Positions 55,320-63,720 of a stretch of 64,000 bases of DNA are shown here, piece after piece (position 1 is the stretch's first letter; every line of letters begins with the position of its first letter). The stretch covers positions 744,001-808,000 of the forward strand of contig NZ_CP032616.1 of assembly GCF_003626975.1 (NCBI RefSeq), in the 5' to 3' direction. Position numbers and translations under genes: made by a program. The stretch is from Pseudomonas sp. DY-1 (GTDB taxonomy: Bacteria; Pseudomonadota; Gammaproteobacteria; Pseudomonadales; Pseudomonadaceae). The notes below the pieces were generated by a model. That model was not told where the DNA came from and did no database searches. It worked only from the letters and a program-made list of their open reading frames with translations.

Positions 55320-56213
55320 CTATTCACGCCATCGCTTGAGTAGCATCTCGATAAAGAGTTCTGCGGTGCTCGACAGGGGTTCGCCATCTCGACGTACCAG
55401 ACCGATAGTGCGCTCGATGTGCGGCGGAGGCAGGTCGCGGGAACAGAGGTTCTCATGTTCTGCATCCGGCATTGCCATGCGCGGCAAAATCGCGACACCA
55501 AGACCGCATTCAACCAGGCCAAGTGAGGTGGACAGATGCTGCACCTCATAGAATCCGTTGAGTCGGATTCCGTGGCCGGAAAGAGCACTGTCGAGCAACA
55601 TTCGGTTGCCGCTGTCCCGGCTCACAGTGATGAGTCGCACCCCCTGCAAATCTTGCCAACTCACCTCAGGCAGCGCTGCGAGAGGATGGTCGCTGCGCAT
55701 TGCGAGTACGAAAGGGTCACGAAGTAGGGGCGTGAAGCTAATGTCTGGGTGTTGGGCGCTGATCATGTTGATGCCAAAGTCAGCGTCTCCACTCACCACT
55801 CGTTCAAGGCCTTCGTTGGCGCTTACGTCGAGTATTCGGATGCGAATGCCCGGATACGCCTCATTGAAAACTCGTATCACGCTGGGCAGGAAGTAGAACG
55901 CCGCGGTCGGGATGCACGCGATCGTCACGGTACCTTTTTGATGTGTCTTGAGCTCACGTATGCCCTGTATCGAGGACTCGTAGTCTTCCAGCATCCGCCG
56001 AGCCCGGGGCAGGTATTCCTTGCCTATTTCGGTTAGCCAGGTGCGCCGCGTGGTGCGCTCCAGCAGCTTGGCTCCAAGGGTTTCTTCCAGTTTCTGAAGG
56101 CGGCGAGACAGCGCCGGCTGGGATAGATGGAGTGCCTGGGCGGCTTCCTGAAAAGACTGTGATTCAGCTACTCGCACAAAAGCTGCGAGGTCGAGAAATT
56201 CTATTCTATGCAT
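55320..56213 (-). CDS. LysR-family regulator of the tricarboxylate module
   Basis: 297 residues. The helix-turn-helix includes QEAAQALHLSQPALSRRLQKLEETLG, and the effector domain shows VTIACIPTAAFYFLP and LGLVECGLGVAILPRMA. It is divergent from the PrpF-like gene over 135 bases that include the palindrome GCATTAATGC (56239-56248). Composition is lower in G+C than the core of the window, in keeping with acquisition. Confidence 0.88.
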   Translation of the reverse strand: MHRIEFLDLAAFVRVAESQSFQEAAQALHLSQPALSRRLQKLEETLGAKLLERTTRRTWLTEIGKEYLPRARRMLEDYESSIQGIRELKTHQKGTVTIACIPTAAFYFLPSVIRVFNEAYPGIRIRILDVSANEGLERVVSGDADFGINMISAQHPDISFTPLLRDPFVLAMRSDHPLAALPEVSWQDLQGVRLITVSRDSGNRMLLDSALSGHGIRLNGFYEVQHLSTSLGLVECGLGVAILPRMAMPDAEHENLCSRDLPPPHIERTIGLVRRDGEPLSSTAELFIEMLLKRWRE

Positions 56214-56348
56214 GAAAGGATCTCTATGGTTCTGCTTTGCGCATTAATGCTTGAATCCTATCAGTTGGCATTGATCTTTGCATTTGAAGCATCAAAAGGG
56301 CGCTGACAAGCTGTAGCCATCGTTGGAACGGTCACGGGTTAAACCAAG

Positions 56349-57449
56349 ATGATGAACAGCATCCCTTGCATGATTATGCGTGGCGGCACCTCGCGCGGCC
56401 CCTTCATCCACATGACCGATCTGCCTGATTCGCAGGAAGCGCGTGCCCAGGTCTTACTCGATTTAATGGGCTCCGGACATCCGCTCCAGGTAGACGGTAT
56501 TGGCGGCGGTAACTCCCTTACCAGCAAAGTGGCCATCGTTGGACACTCCAGTCGTCCGGACGCAGATGTGGACTATCTGTTTGCCCAAGTGGACGTGACT
56601 GAGCGCCGGGTAGATTTCACTCCCAACTGCGGCAACATGCTTTCGGCAGTTGGCCCGTTCGCGATCGAGACCGGCCTTGTGGCGCCCACCTATGGCGAGA
56701 CGCGAGTGCGAGTGTTCAACATCAACACTCAGCGCATCATTGAGTGTTTCGTACCCACTCCGCGTGGTCGCGTGGAATACGAAGGCGATACCAGTATCAG
56801 TGGCGTTCCAGGCTCTGCAGCGGGCATTCGTCTCAGCTTCCTGGACGTCGCTGGTGCCAAGACCGGGGCCCTGCTTCCTACAGGTCATGCTATCGAGCAG
56901 ATTGAGGGTGTCGACGTCACCTGCCTGGATGCCGCGACACCGACGGTGATGATTCGTGCAAGCGACCTGGGTGTGGATGGTCACGCCGATCCGGCTTCAC
57001 TGGATGCCAACAGCGCAATGCTTGAGCGTCTGGAGCGCATTCGCTGTGAAGCGGGCCGTCGCATGGGCATGGGAGATGTCAGCCAGTCGGTGCTGCCAAA
57101 ACCCATTCTGCTGTCGTCGGCAGTTGGCGAAGACGGAACGCTGTGTGCGCGCTACTTCGTACCACAGCGCTGCCACAAGGCGCTTGCCGTAACTGGCGCG
57201 ATCGCTCTTGGCGCCGCTGTGAATGTTCCCGGCAGCGTGGCCCATCGCCTCGCCCTGGAAACCAGTCGCGTAGAAGCTGGCCAACCCCTCGCGTCCATAC
57301 GTATCGAGCACCCCTCAGGCCATCTGGACCTGCGAGTCGAGTTGCGTGATGGCAACCCGATGGATATCGCCCGAGTCTCGCTGATCCGAACTGCCCGCAA
57401 GATCATGGATGGTCGTCTCTATTACCGCATGCCGGATGCAGTCCACTGA
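56349..57449 (+). CDS. PrpF-family isomerase/tautomerase (GalD- or aconitate-isomerase-like)
   Basis: 366 residues. CMIMRGGTSRGPF, DGIGGGNSLTSKVAIV, FTPNCGNMLSAVGPFAIE and VFGA-type VTGAIALGAAV are family landmarks; the two halves form the diaminopimelate-epimerase-like fold. GGNSLTSK and PNCGN contain proton-transfer residues. Relatives isomerise 4-oxalomesaconate (GalD), methylaconitate (PrpF) or aconitate. With a CitMHS carrier and OprD porin next door, a tricarboxylate is expected. No acnD or gal genes are in view, so aconitate isomerisation is a fair alternative. Confidence 0.85.
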   Translation: MMNSIPCMIMRGGTSRGPFIHMTDLPDSQEARAQVLLDLMGSGHPLQVDGIGGGNSLTSKVAIVGHSSRPDADVDYLFAQVDVTERRVDFTPNCGNMLSAVGPFAIETGLVAPTYGETRVRVFNINTQRIIECFVPTPRGRVEYEGDTSISGVPGSAAGIRLSFLDVAGAKTGALLPTGHAIEQIEGVDVTCLDAATPTVMIRASDLGVDGHADPASLDANSAMLERLERIRCEAGRRMGMGDVSQSVLPKPILLSSAVGEDGTLCARYFVPQRCHKALAVTGAIALGAAVNVPGSVAHRLALETSRVEAGQPLASIRIEHPSGHLDLRVELRDGNPMDIARVSLIRTARKIMDGRLYYRMPDAVH

Positions 57450-57682
57450 TTCCAAATGCTGTCCCGCGTCTCGATACGCCCAGACAACAATCACAAGACG
57501 GGTAACCCAAATGAACTCTTTCATCACACGCTGCTTACATCACAACTGCGCTGCAACCAGTCATCCACATTCTTCGTGAGGATGGCTGGGGCGCTTGCAC
57601 GCCCTGGCGATTAGCGGCTTCATGTGCGGCGGCTCGTACGCCTGAATGGAGCTGGAACCCATAATTACAAGAGTCCAACGCC

Positions 57683-58987
57683 ATGCTTTCTCTGCTCGGC
57701 TTGTCCATGGTGGTCGTGTTCACCTATCTGATCATGACCAAACGCCTGTCCCCGGTAGTGGCCCTGACAGTAGTGCCCATTGTCTTCGCATTGGTCGGCG
57801 GCTTCGCGCCCGAGCTCGGCAAGATGATGCTCGACGGCCTGAAGACGGTGGCGCCTTCTGCAGCGCTATTGCTTTTCGCCATCCTGTTTTTTGGCATCAT
57901 GATCGACTCCGGGCTGTTCGACCCGCTGATTCGCCGCATCCTGCAGACAGTCAACGGCAACCCGGTGAAGATCGCCATGGGCACCGCCGTACTGTCGCTG
58001 CTGGTGGCGCTGGATGGTGACGGCACCACCACCTACATGATCACCGTGGCCGCCATGCTGCCGCTGTACAAGCGCATCGGTATGAACCCGCTGATCCTCG
58101 CCTGCATATCCATGCTGTCGCTGAGCATCATGAGCGGCATGAGCCCCTGGGGCGGTCCGGCTACCCGTGCAATCGCCGTACTCGGGCTGGACGCCAGCGA
58201 ATACTTCATTCCGATGCTCCCGACTATGGCGGGCGGGGCGCTTTGGGTGGTGTTCACCGCCTATATTCTGGGGCGCAAAGAGCTGAAGCGGATCGGCAAT
58301 ACCCATCTGAAAACCGGTGGTGACGACTGCTACATCAAGGCCATCCTGGCCGATAACCCGAACAAGCGACCGAAGCTGATCTGGCTGAACCTCCTGCTGG
58401 TGATCGCGGTAATGGTCGCTCTGGTGGCAGGACTGATGAACGCGGCGGTGCTGTTCATGCTCGGCTTCGTCGTGGCCTTGATGATCAACTACCCGCAGCT
58501 GGACCTGCAGAAGGAGCGCATCCTCGCCCACTCGGGCAACGCCATGACCGTGGTGCTGCTGGTGTTCGCCGCCGGGGTATTCGCCGGCATATTCTCCGGC
58601 ACCAAGATGGTGGATTCCCTGGCCAACTCCCTGGTGGAGATGATCCCATCCTCCTGGGGCAGTTTCTTCCCGCTGGTGGTGGCCATCACCAGCATGCCGC
58701 TTACCTTCGTGCTCTCCAACGACGCGTACTACTTCGGCATGGTGCCCATACTCGCCCAGGCCGCTGCGGCCTATGGCATCGATCCGGTGGAAATCGCACG
58801 CGCGTCCATCCTCGGCCAGCCGGTGCACCTGATGAGTCCGTTGGTGGCCTCGACACTCCTGCTGGTGGGCATGGTCGATACTGACATCGGCGACTTCCAG
58901 CGCTTCACCTACAAATGGGCGATCCTCACCTCGCTCGTCATTACCGTGCTGGCCCTGCTAACGGGTGCCATCACGCTGCTCGCGTGA
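57683..58987 (+). CDS. CitMHS-family citrate/tricarboxylate:cation symporter
   Basis: 434 residues and about twelve helices. LVALDGDGTTTYMITVAAMLPLY and SGMSPWGGPATRAIAVL are signature segments of CitMHS carriers, which move metal-citrate or free tricarboxylates with protons. It follows the PrpF-like gene by 233 bases (no gene in that gap) and precedes an OprD porin, giving an uptake chain for a tricarboxylate. Confidence 0.92.
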   Translation: MLSLLGLSMVVVFTYLIMTKRLSPVVALTVVPIVFALVGGFAPELGKMMLDGLKTVAPSAALLLFAILFFGIMIDSGLFDPLIRRILQTVNGNPVKIAMGTAVLSLLVALDGDGTTTYMITVAAMLPLYKRIGMNPLILACISMLSLSIMSGMSPWGGPATRAIAVLGLDASEYFIPMLPTMAGGALWVVFTAYILGRKELKRIGNTHLKTGGDDCYIKAILADNPNKRPKLIWLNLLLVIAVMVALVAGLMNAAVLFMLGFVVALMINYPQLDLQKERILAHSGNAMTVVLLVFAAGVFAGIFSGTKMVDSLANSLVEMIPSSWGSFFPLVVAITSMPLTFVLSNDAYYFGMVPILAQAAAAYGIDPVEIARASILGQPVHLMSPLVASTLLLVGMVDTDIGDFQRFTYKWAILTSLVITVLALLTGAITLLA

Positions 58988-59076
58988 GTTTCCGCGCCCG
59001 GCGAAGTCGGGCAAGCCCCCCCTGATATCTGGCCCCGTGGTGTGTTCCTGCGCGCCCGCTGGCCGAGTGCGTCCAG

Positions 59077-59084
59077 AACAAAAA
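59077..59084 (+). promoter_or_regulatory. Crc/Hfq-like motif in second OprD leader
   Basis: AACAAAAA leads directly into AAGGTG, 12 bases before the ATG at 59097. Confidence 0.5.
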
Positions 59085-59096
59085 GGTGAAGACACC

Positions 59097-60368
59097 ATGA
59101 AAACCAACGCCAAGCCCCTGCCTTCCACCCTGGCGTGCCTAGTCGCCTGCCTGGCACCTGCCGCAGGGGCCGCCGGTTTCATCGAAGACAGCAAGGCCAA
59201 CCTGCAATTGCGCAACATCTACTTCAACGATGACTTCAAGGATGAGAAGGGCATGTCCGCCAAGTCCGCTGCCAACGCACAGTCGAAGAAGGAAGAATGG
59301 GCCCAGGGTTTCCTGCTGGATCTGCAATCCGGCTACACCGCAGGCCGCCTCGGTTTCGGCCTGGACGCCCTGGGACTGCTGGGTGTGAAACTGGACTCCG
59401 GCGCTGGGCGAGCCGGTACCGGGCTTTTGCCACTGCACGATGACGGCCGGGCTGCGGACGAATTTTCCAGCCTGGGCCTGACCGGCAAGGCACGCTTCGC
59501 CGGTACCACGCTCAAGCACGGCACTCATCAGCCCAAGCTGCCGGTGCTGGTGCGCAACGATGCACGTTTGTTGCCGCAAACCTTCGAAGGCACCCAGGTC
59601 ACCAGCGCAGATATAGCCGACCTAAGCCTCACAGGTGGTTACTTCGACGAGTTCCGCATGCGCGACTCCAGTGACAACCATTCGATCACTGCCGATGGAT
59701 ACGCAGGTGATGACGGTGAGGGCTTCTGGTTCGCCGGCGCTGACTACAAGCCCAGCAAGGCCCTGATCCTGAGTTACTACTATGGCGAGCTGGAAGAGTT
59801 CTACCAGCAGCACTTCATCGGCGTGGTCCACAGCTTGCCCCTGGGGCCAGGCAGCCTCACCACCGATCTGCGCTATTTCCATAGCCAGGATGCGGGAGAG
59901 GCGCGCAATGGCGAACTGGACAACGACATGTACAGCGGCCTGCTGACTTACACCCAGAAGGGCCATGCCTTAAGCGCAGGCTACCAGCAACTGAATGGCG
60001 AAGGCGGGCTGCCATTCGTCAACGGCGCCACGGTGTACAGCTTTAGCAACGCCGGGGTCGGCAAGTTCGTCGAGGAAGACGAGCGCACCTGGATGCTCGG
60101 ATACGCCTACGACTTTGCGGCCATCGGAGTGCCTGGACTGACTGCTGGCGTTCGCTATTTCAAAGGCCGGGATGGCACGACCGAACTGCGCGGCAGCGAG
60201 GTGAATGCCCACGAATGGGAGCGGGACATTGACCTTGCCTACGTGGTGCAGCAGGGGGCTCTCAAAGGACTTGGCGTGAAGCTCCGCAACATCGCCTATC
60301 GCTCCAGCTACAGCAGGGGCCGCGACAACAATCGACTGTATTTCACCTACGACATCGCGCTCTGGTAG
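59097..60368 (+). CDS. OprD-family porin (OpdH-like, tricarboxylate)
   Basis: 423 residues from the ATG at 59097. The signal peptide ends near AAGAAG and the mature part opens FIEDSKANLQLRNIYFNDDF, as in OprD proteins; the last strand ends YFTYDIALW. OpdH of P. aeruginosa is the tricarboxylate porin of this family. The neighbours suggest the same role here, not proven by sequence. An upstream frame to 58965 overlaps the CitMHS gene and is not used. Confidence 0.9.
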   Translation: MKTNAKPLPSTLACLVACLAPAAGAAGFIEDSKANLQLRNIYFNDDFKDEKGMSAKSAANAQSKKEEWAQGFLLDLQSGYTAGRLGFGLDALGLLGVKLDSGAGRAGTGLLPLHDDGRAADEFSSLGLTGKARFAGTTLKHGTHQPKLPVLVRNDARLLPQTFEGTQVTSADIADLSLTGGYFDEFRMRDSSDNHSITADGYAGDDGEGFWFAGADYKPSKALILSYYYGELEEFYQQHFIGVVHSLPLGPGSLTTDLRYFHSQDAGEARNGELDNDMYSGLLTYTQKGHALSAGYQQLNGEGGLPFVNGATVYSFSNAGVGKFVEEDERTWMLGYAYDFAAIGVPGLTAGVRYFKGRDGTTELRGSEVNAHEWERDIDLAYVVQQGALKGLGVKLRNIAYRSSYSRGRDNNRLYFTYDIALW

Positions 60369-60519
60369 GTCCCGAATGCGGGCTTACCAGCCCGAAGTGG
60401 CGCTTGGAAGAGCGGGCGCCGCGCCCGCGTGCCCACAAGGCGCGCGGGCCCTTAATCCTCAAACCACGCTTTTCCGGCCACCCGTCTCGACTACCCGTCG
60501 CGCCGGCGGAGGTTCCGGA

Positions 60520-60548
60520 GCCGGGGGCTTTGCCCCCGGCATTTTTTA
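60520..60548 (+). terminator. Intrinsic terminator after OprD gene
   Basis: GCCGGGGGC, TTT, GCCCCCGGC followed by ATTTTTTAT. A perfect nine-base stem with a U-tract. It lies 151 bases after OprD and just before terC, so it could also serve as a leader attenuator for terC. Confidence 0.88.
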
Positions 60549-60570
60549 TCAATAGCGGAGATACGGATTT

Positions 60571-61266
60571 ATGGAGTGGCTGAGTGACCCTGTTTTCTGG
60601 ATGGCACTGATGCAGATTATCGCCATCGACATCCTGTTGGGTGGTGATAACGCCGTGGTCATCGCACTGGCCTGTCGGCACCTGCCCGAGGCACAACGAC
60701 GCCAGGCCATCGCTGGTGGAGTCGCCGGGGCAATCCTGCTGCGCATCGCGTTGTTGTTCTTTGCCATGCAGCTATTGGCCTTGCCGTACCTGAAGCTGGT
60801 AGGTGCGGCGCTGTTGCTATGGGTCGGCGTGAAATTGTTGCTGCCCGAAGACGAACAAGCCCATGAAGTAAGGGCAGGTGCGAGCTTCTTCGCTGCAATC
60901 AAAACGATCATCATCGCCGACGCTGTCATGAGTCTGGACAACGTACTTGCCGTGGCTGGGGCTGCCGGCGGCAACCTGGTCCTCGTCAGCCTGGGCGTGC
61001 TGATCAGCATCCCGATCATCGTCTGGGGCAGCCAGCTGGTGCTCAAGGTGATGGATCGTTTCCCGCAGGTTGTACTGCTGGGGGGCGGCTTGCTGGGCTG
61101 GATTGCTGGGGGCATGGCGGTAACCGACATCGCCGTGGCGAGCTGGGTTTCGAACGATGTCTGGTCGAAGCACCTGGCTGCAGCTTGTGGCGCTGCCCTG
61201 GTGATGGGCACAGGTCTATTGCTGCGCACGCGCGCATCCGCAGTGGTTGATTCGTCAAACGGCTGA
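60571..61266 (+). CDS. TerC-family integral membrane protein
   Basis: 231 residues and seven predicted helices. The conserved acidic motifs IDILLGGDNAVVIAL and IADAVMSLDNVLAVAGA are present. Family members are linked to metal (Mn2+) export at the membrane. AGCGGAG precedes the ATG. It converges with the AbrB-family gene with 11 bases between the stops. Its role inside a tricarboxylate module is unclear; metal-citrate uptake could create a need for metal export. Confidence 0.9.
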   Translation: MEWLSDPVFWMALMQIIAIDILLGGDNAVVIALACRHLPEAQRRQAIAGGVAGAILLRIALLFFAMQLLALPYLKLVGAALLLWVGVKLLLPEDEQAHEVRAGASFFAAIKTIIIADAVMSLDNVLAVAGAAGGNLVLVSLGVLISIPIIVWGSQLVLKVMDRFPQVVLLGGGLLGWIAGGMAVTDIAVASWVSNDVWSKHLAAACGAALVMGTGLLLRTRASAVVDSSNG

Positions 61267-61277
61267 TGACAGTGGCC

Positions 61278-62417
61278 TCAGCGAGACAGGCGGATGATCT
61301 GCCTCGCCAGGAATGGGCCGACCAGAATGACACCGAACAGGCGCATGGTCTGCATGGCCAGCACCAGACCGACATCCGCCTGGGTATCCAGAGCGATGAT
61401 TGCCATGGAGTCCAGCCCTCCTGGGCTGGTGGCGAGATAAACGGAGAGGAAGTCCTTGCCCAGCAGTTCCGCAATGTAATGTGCGGACAGGGCGCAAAGT
61501 GCGATCAGGGCAAGCGCGCTGAGGAGCATGGCGGGAAGCCGGCGGACGACGAAATCGAAGGTCTCGCGATCGAATCGTAATCCCACGTAGCAACCAAGGG
61601 CGCCGTAGGCCAGGCACAACAGCCACTGGGGCAGGTCGATGATGAATACACCGCCCAATTGCATCGCCGCCCCAGCCAGTAGTGGCACGAGCAGCGCGCC
61701 TGCTGGGAAGCGAGCACCAATCAACACACTGCCGACCAGAACAAAGATGGTGAGGATGCCATTGGCAGGCACAGCGAAGCCGAGGGAGGCTGCGTCAGCC
61801 GGGAGTTGGGGGGAAGTAATTTCGCCACCGAGAGCGTGGCTGACGACTGCACCTATTAACACGACGCAGACCACTCGCACGTATTGCATCGTGGCGACCA
61901 CTCGGGAGTCTGCCCCGTGGTCCTCCGCCATAGCCACCATAGCGGACGCCGCCCCGGGAGACAGGCCCCAGGCGGCGGCGTTGCCCGGCAGGTCACCGTA
62001 GCGCACGAGGCAAAGCGCGACGAGCAAACTCATCACCACCGTTATCGCCGTGGCCAGCAGCATGATGGGCCAATCGTGAGCAATGCTCGCAAGCGTTTCG
62101 GCAGTGAGCGAATGAGCCACCAGCAAGCCGATGCAACCCTGACCGAATTTGAAAGCGAGCGCGGGTACTCGGATGCGGGCCCCTCGCACGCCAAGTCCAA
62201 TGGCGACCAGCATGGAGCCAAGGAAGTCAGCAGCTGGCATTCCGATCTGTCGCAGCACTTGACCTGCGATGACCGCAAGAACGAGCAGAAGCAGCCACTG
62301 CCACATAAGGGCAATGGAGTCGAGAGAGGGAAGGGTAGGCAAGGCGATTCTCCGTACGCGCTGTGGGGCTGGGTGTGTCCAACGCGCAACGGCAGTATTC
62401 TGGTGCTGATTCATCAA
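61278..62417 (-). CDS. AbrB-family membrane protein (PF05145 type)
   Basis: 379 residues with about ten helices in two repeated halves: PAADFLGSMLVAIGLGVRG in the first and PNGI-type VPANGILTIFVLVGSVLIGARFP in the second. AWGLSPGAASAMVAMAEDHGAD and LATSPGGLDSMAIIALDTQADV are the paired family loops. Often misnamed ammonia monooxygenase; the true function is unknown, with transport the likely role. It is divergent from the LysR gene at 62464. Confidence 0.87.
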   Translation of the reverse strand: MMNQHQNTAVARWTHPAPQRVRRIALPTLPSLDSIALMWQWLLLLVLAVIAGQVLRQIGMPAADFLGSMLVAIGLGVRGARIRVPALAFKFGQGCIGLLVAHSLTAETLASIAHDWPIMLLATAITVVMSLLVALCLVRYGDLPGNAAAWGLSPGAASAMVAMAEDHGADSRVVATMQYVRVVCVVLIGAVVSHALGGEITSPQLPADAASLGFAVPANGILTIFVLVGSVLIGARFPAGALLVPLLAGAAMQLGGVFIIDLPQWLLCLAYGALGCYVGLRFDRETFDFVVRRLPAMLLSALALIALCALSAHYIAELLGKDFLSVYLATSPGGLDSMAIIALDTQADVGLVLAMQTMRLFGVILVGPFLARQIIRLSR

Positions 62418-62441
62418 GTCTATTTTCTAATTGTGATGAAC

Positions 62442-62460
62442 CGATAATTCAGAGTTATCG
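62442..62460. promoter_or_regulatory. Inverted repeat in AbrB/LysR gap
   Basis: CGATAA, seven bases, TTATCG, immediately before the LysR ATG at 62464. It fits an autoregulatory LysR operator in a gap of only 46 bases. Confidence 0.5.
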
Positions 62461-62463
62461 ATT

Positions 62464-63372
62464 ATGGATCTGCGCGACCTTGCCTATTTCGAGACCATTG
62501 CTGAGCTTGGCCACCTGGGCCGTGCTGCGGAGCGTCTGTGTCGTAGCCAGCCTGCTTTAACCAAGAGCATTCAACGCCTGGAGGAATCCCTTGGAGTCAG
62601 CTTGTTCCAGCGTGATGGCCGACGCATCAAGCTGACCCCGGCGGGGCATTTGCTCCTGGAGCGAAGCCGTCAGTTACGCCACAGCGTTGATGAGACGCGT
62701 CGCGAGGTGCGCGACTTCGCCAATGGTTTGGTAGGAAATATTCGACTGGGCTGTGCAGTCTCTATGGCCGAATACCTGCTGCCGCAGCTCACAGCAACGC
62801 TGCTGAGTCTCGCTCCCAATGTGACATTGACACTTACGGTTGGGATGGACGATGTGCTTCGCGAGGGGTTGTTGCAGGGAAATCTGGACCTGGTCATTAG
62901 CCCCTTCGTCGACAAGGTAGAGGGACTGGAAACCCATGCTCTGCTGGAGGACCAAGCCGTGGTTGTGGCACGCCGCGATCATCCGCTTTTCAGCAGGCCT
63001 ATCAGCCAGCGCGAGCTGTGCCGTTACCGCTGGGTGCTGCCACCTCTTTCAGCCAGTGCGCGCAAGTGGATTGACAACGCCTTCATCAGCCGACAACTGC
63101 CGACACCCATGGTGCAGGTGGAAAGCACGTCGATTTCCTTGATGCCACGTTTGATTGCCCGTACTGACTTACTCAGTTTCATTGCCCGTGAACACCTGTT
63201 AGGTGGGAAGGCGGAGGCCAGTCTGCGGGAAATTCCATTGGCGGATACCACCATGACGCGGGTAATCGGGGTGAGCTATCGCTCCGAGGGTTACAAGTCG
63301 CCGGCGACGGCAACTCTCCTGGATATTCTGCTGACTCATCAGGCCAACCTGTTTCTACAGCTTGATTCATGA
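62464..63372 (+). CDS. LysR-family regulator
   Basis: 302 residues. The helix-turn-helix has RAAERLCRSQPALTKSIQRLEE, with the unusual LTKSIQ instead of LSRxI in the recognition helix region. The effector domain follows (IRLGCAVSMAEYLLPQL). Divergent from the AbrB-family gene, which it probably regulates. Confidence 0.88.
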   Translation: MDLRDLAYFETIAELGHLGRAAERLCRSQPALTKSIQRLEESLGVSLFQRDGRRIKLTPAGHLLLERSRQLRHSVDETRREVRDFANGLVGNIRLGCAVSMAEYLLPQLTATLLSLAPNVTLTLTVGMDDVLREGLLQGNLDLVISPFVDKVEGLETHALLEDQAVVVARRDHPLFSRPISQRELCRYRWVLPPLSASARKWIDNAFISRQLPTPMVQVESTSISLMPRLIARTDLLSFIAREHLLGGKAEASLREIPLADTTMTRVIGVSYRSEGYKSPATATLLDILLTHQANLFLQLDS

Positions 63373-63414
63373 GGTCCGGCCAACCTTCTCCGGCATGGCA
63401 ACCCGACGCGACGG

Positions 63415-63471
63415 GGCATCAAGCAGGCGCGCTGGCTATTGCTGCGCAATCCGGACGAGCAACAAGTCTAA
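63415..63471 (+). mobile_element. Transposase fragment (ISL3-like C-terminal piece)
   Basis: The short frame GIKQARWLLLRNPDEQQV ends in TAA. The segment resembles ISL3-family transposases, where KxxRWLLLRN precedes the C-terminal half. Only about 18 codons remain and it abuts the right repeat. Confidence 0.55.
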
Positions 63472-63480
63472 GTCCGCTTT

Positions 63481-63549
63481 TGGCCGATTCTGTTGAAAAA
63501 GTAGCTGGCGCCCCATGCCGCCGGCAAAATCACGCGCTCAGCGTGCGTG
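63481..63549 (+). repeat. Right copy of the 70-bp inverted repeat
   Basis: It matches the reverse complement of 55041-55110: the first 27 bases are identical and the rest differ by a few changes and small gaps. With the left copy it brackets the LysR-PrpF-CitMHS-OprD-TerC-AbrB-LysR block. Confidence 0.8.
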
Positions 63550-63720
63550 GAGGTGGGCAGCATGATGGGCAGTTATCGGGAGGACAGGCGCGCCTGTTTT
63601 AATCGTTCAATCTGGAAGAGCACGTCCATGCGAGTGCTGTGGGAACGCTCGATACTTGCGGGCGTTACAATGGCGCCCGCACCGATTCCCCGAATCGGGC
63701 ACGCCCGGAGCCAGCTTCAG
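63550..63720. other. Gap before the last gene
   Basis: With the IS debris from 63373 this makes a 348-base gap. No gene is seen. A small palindrome (CCGATTC / GAATCGG, 63682-63698) lies ahead of the CGGAG ribosome-binding site of the final gene. Confidence 0.45.

Noticed and set aside
60369..60570. yybP-ykoY manganese riboswitch before terC
   Set aside because: Considered because TerC genes often have one, but I could not find the conserved core; only a simple terminator hairpin is clear.
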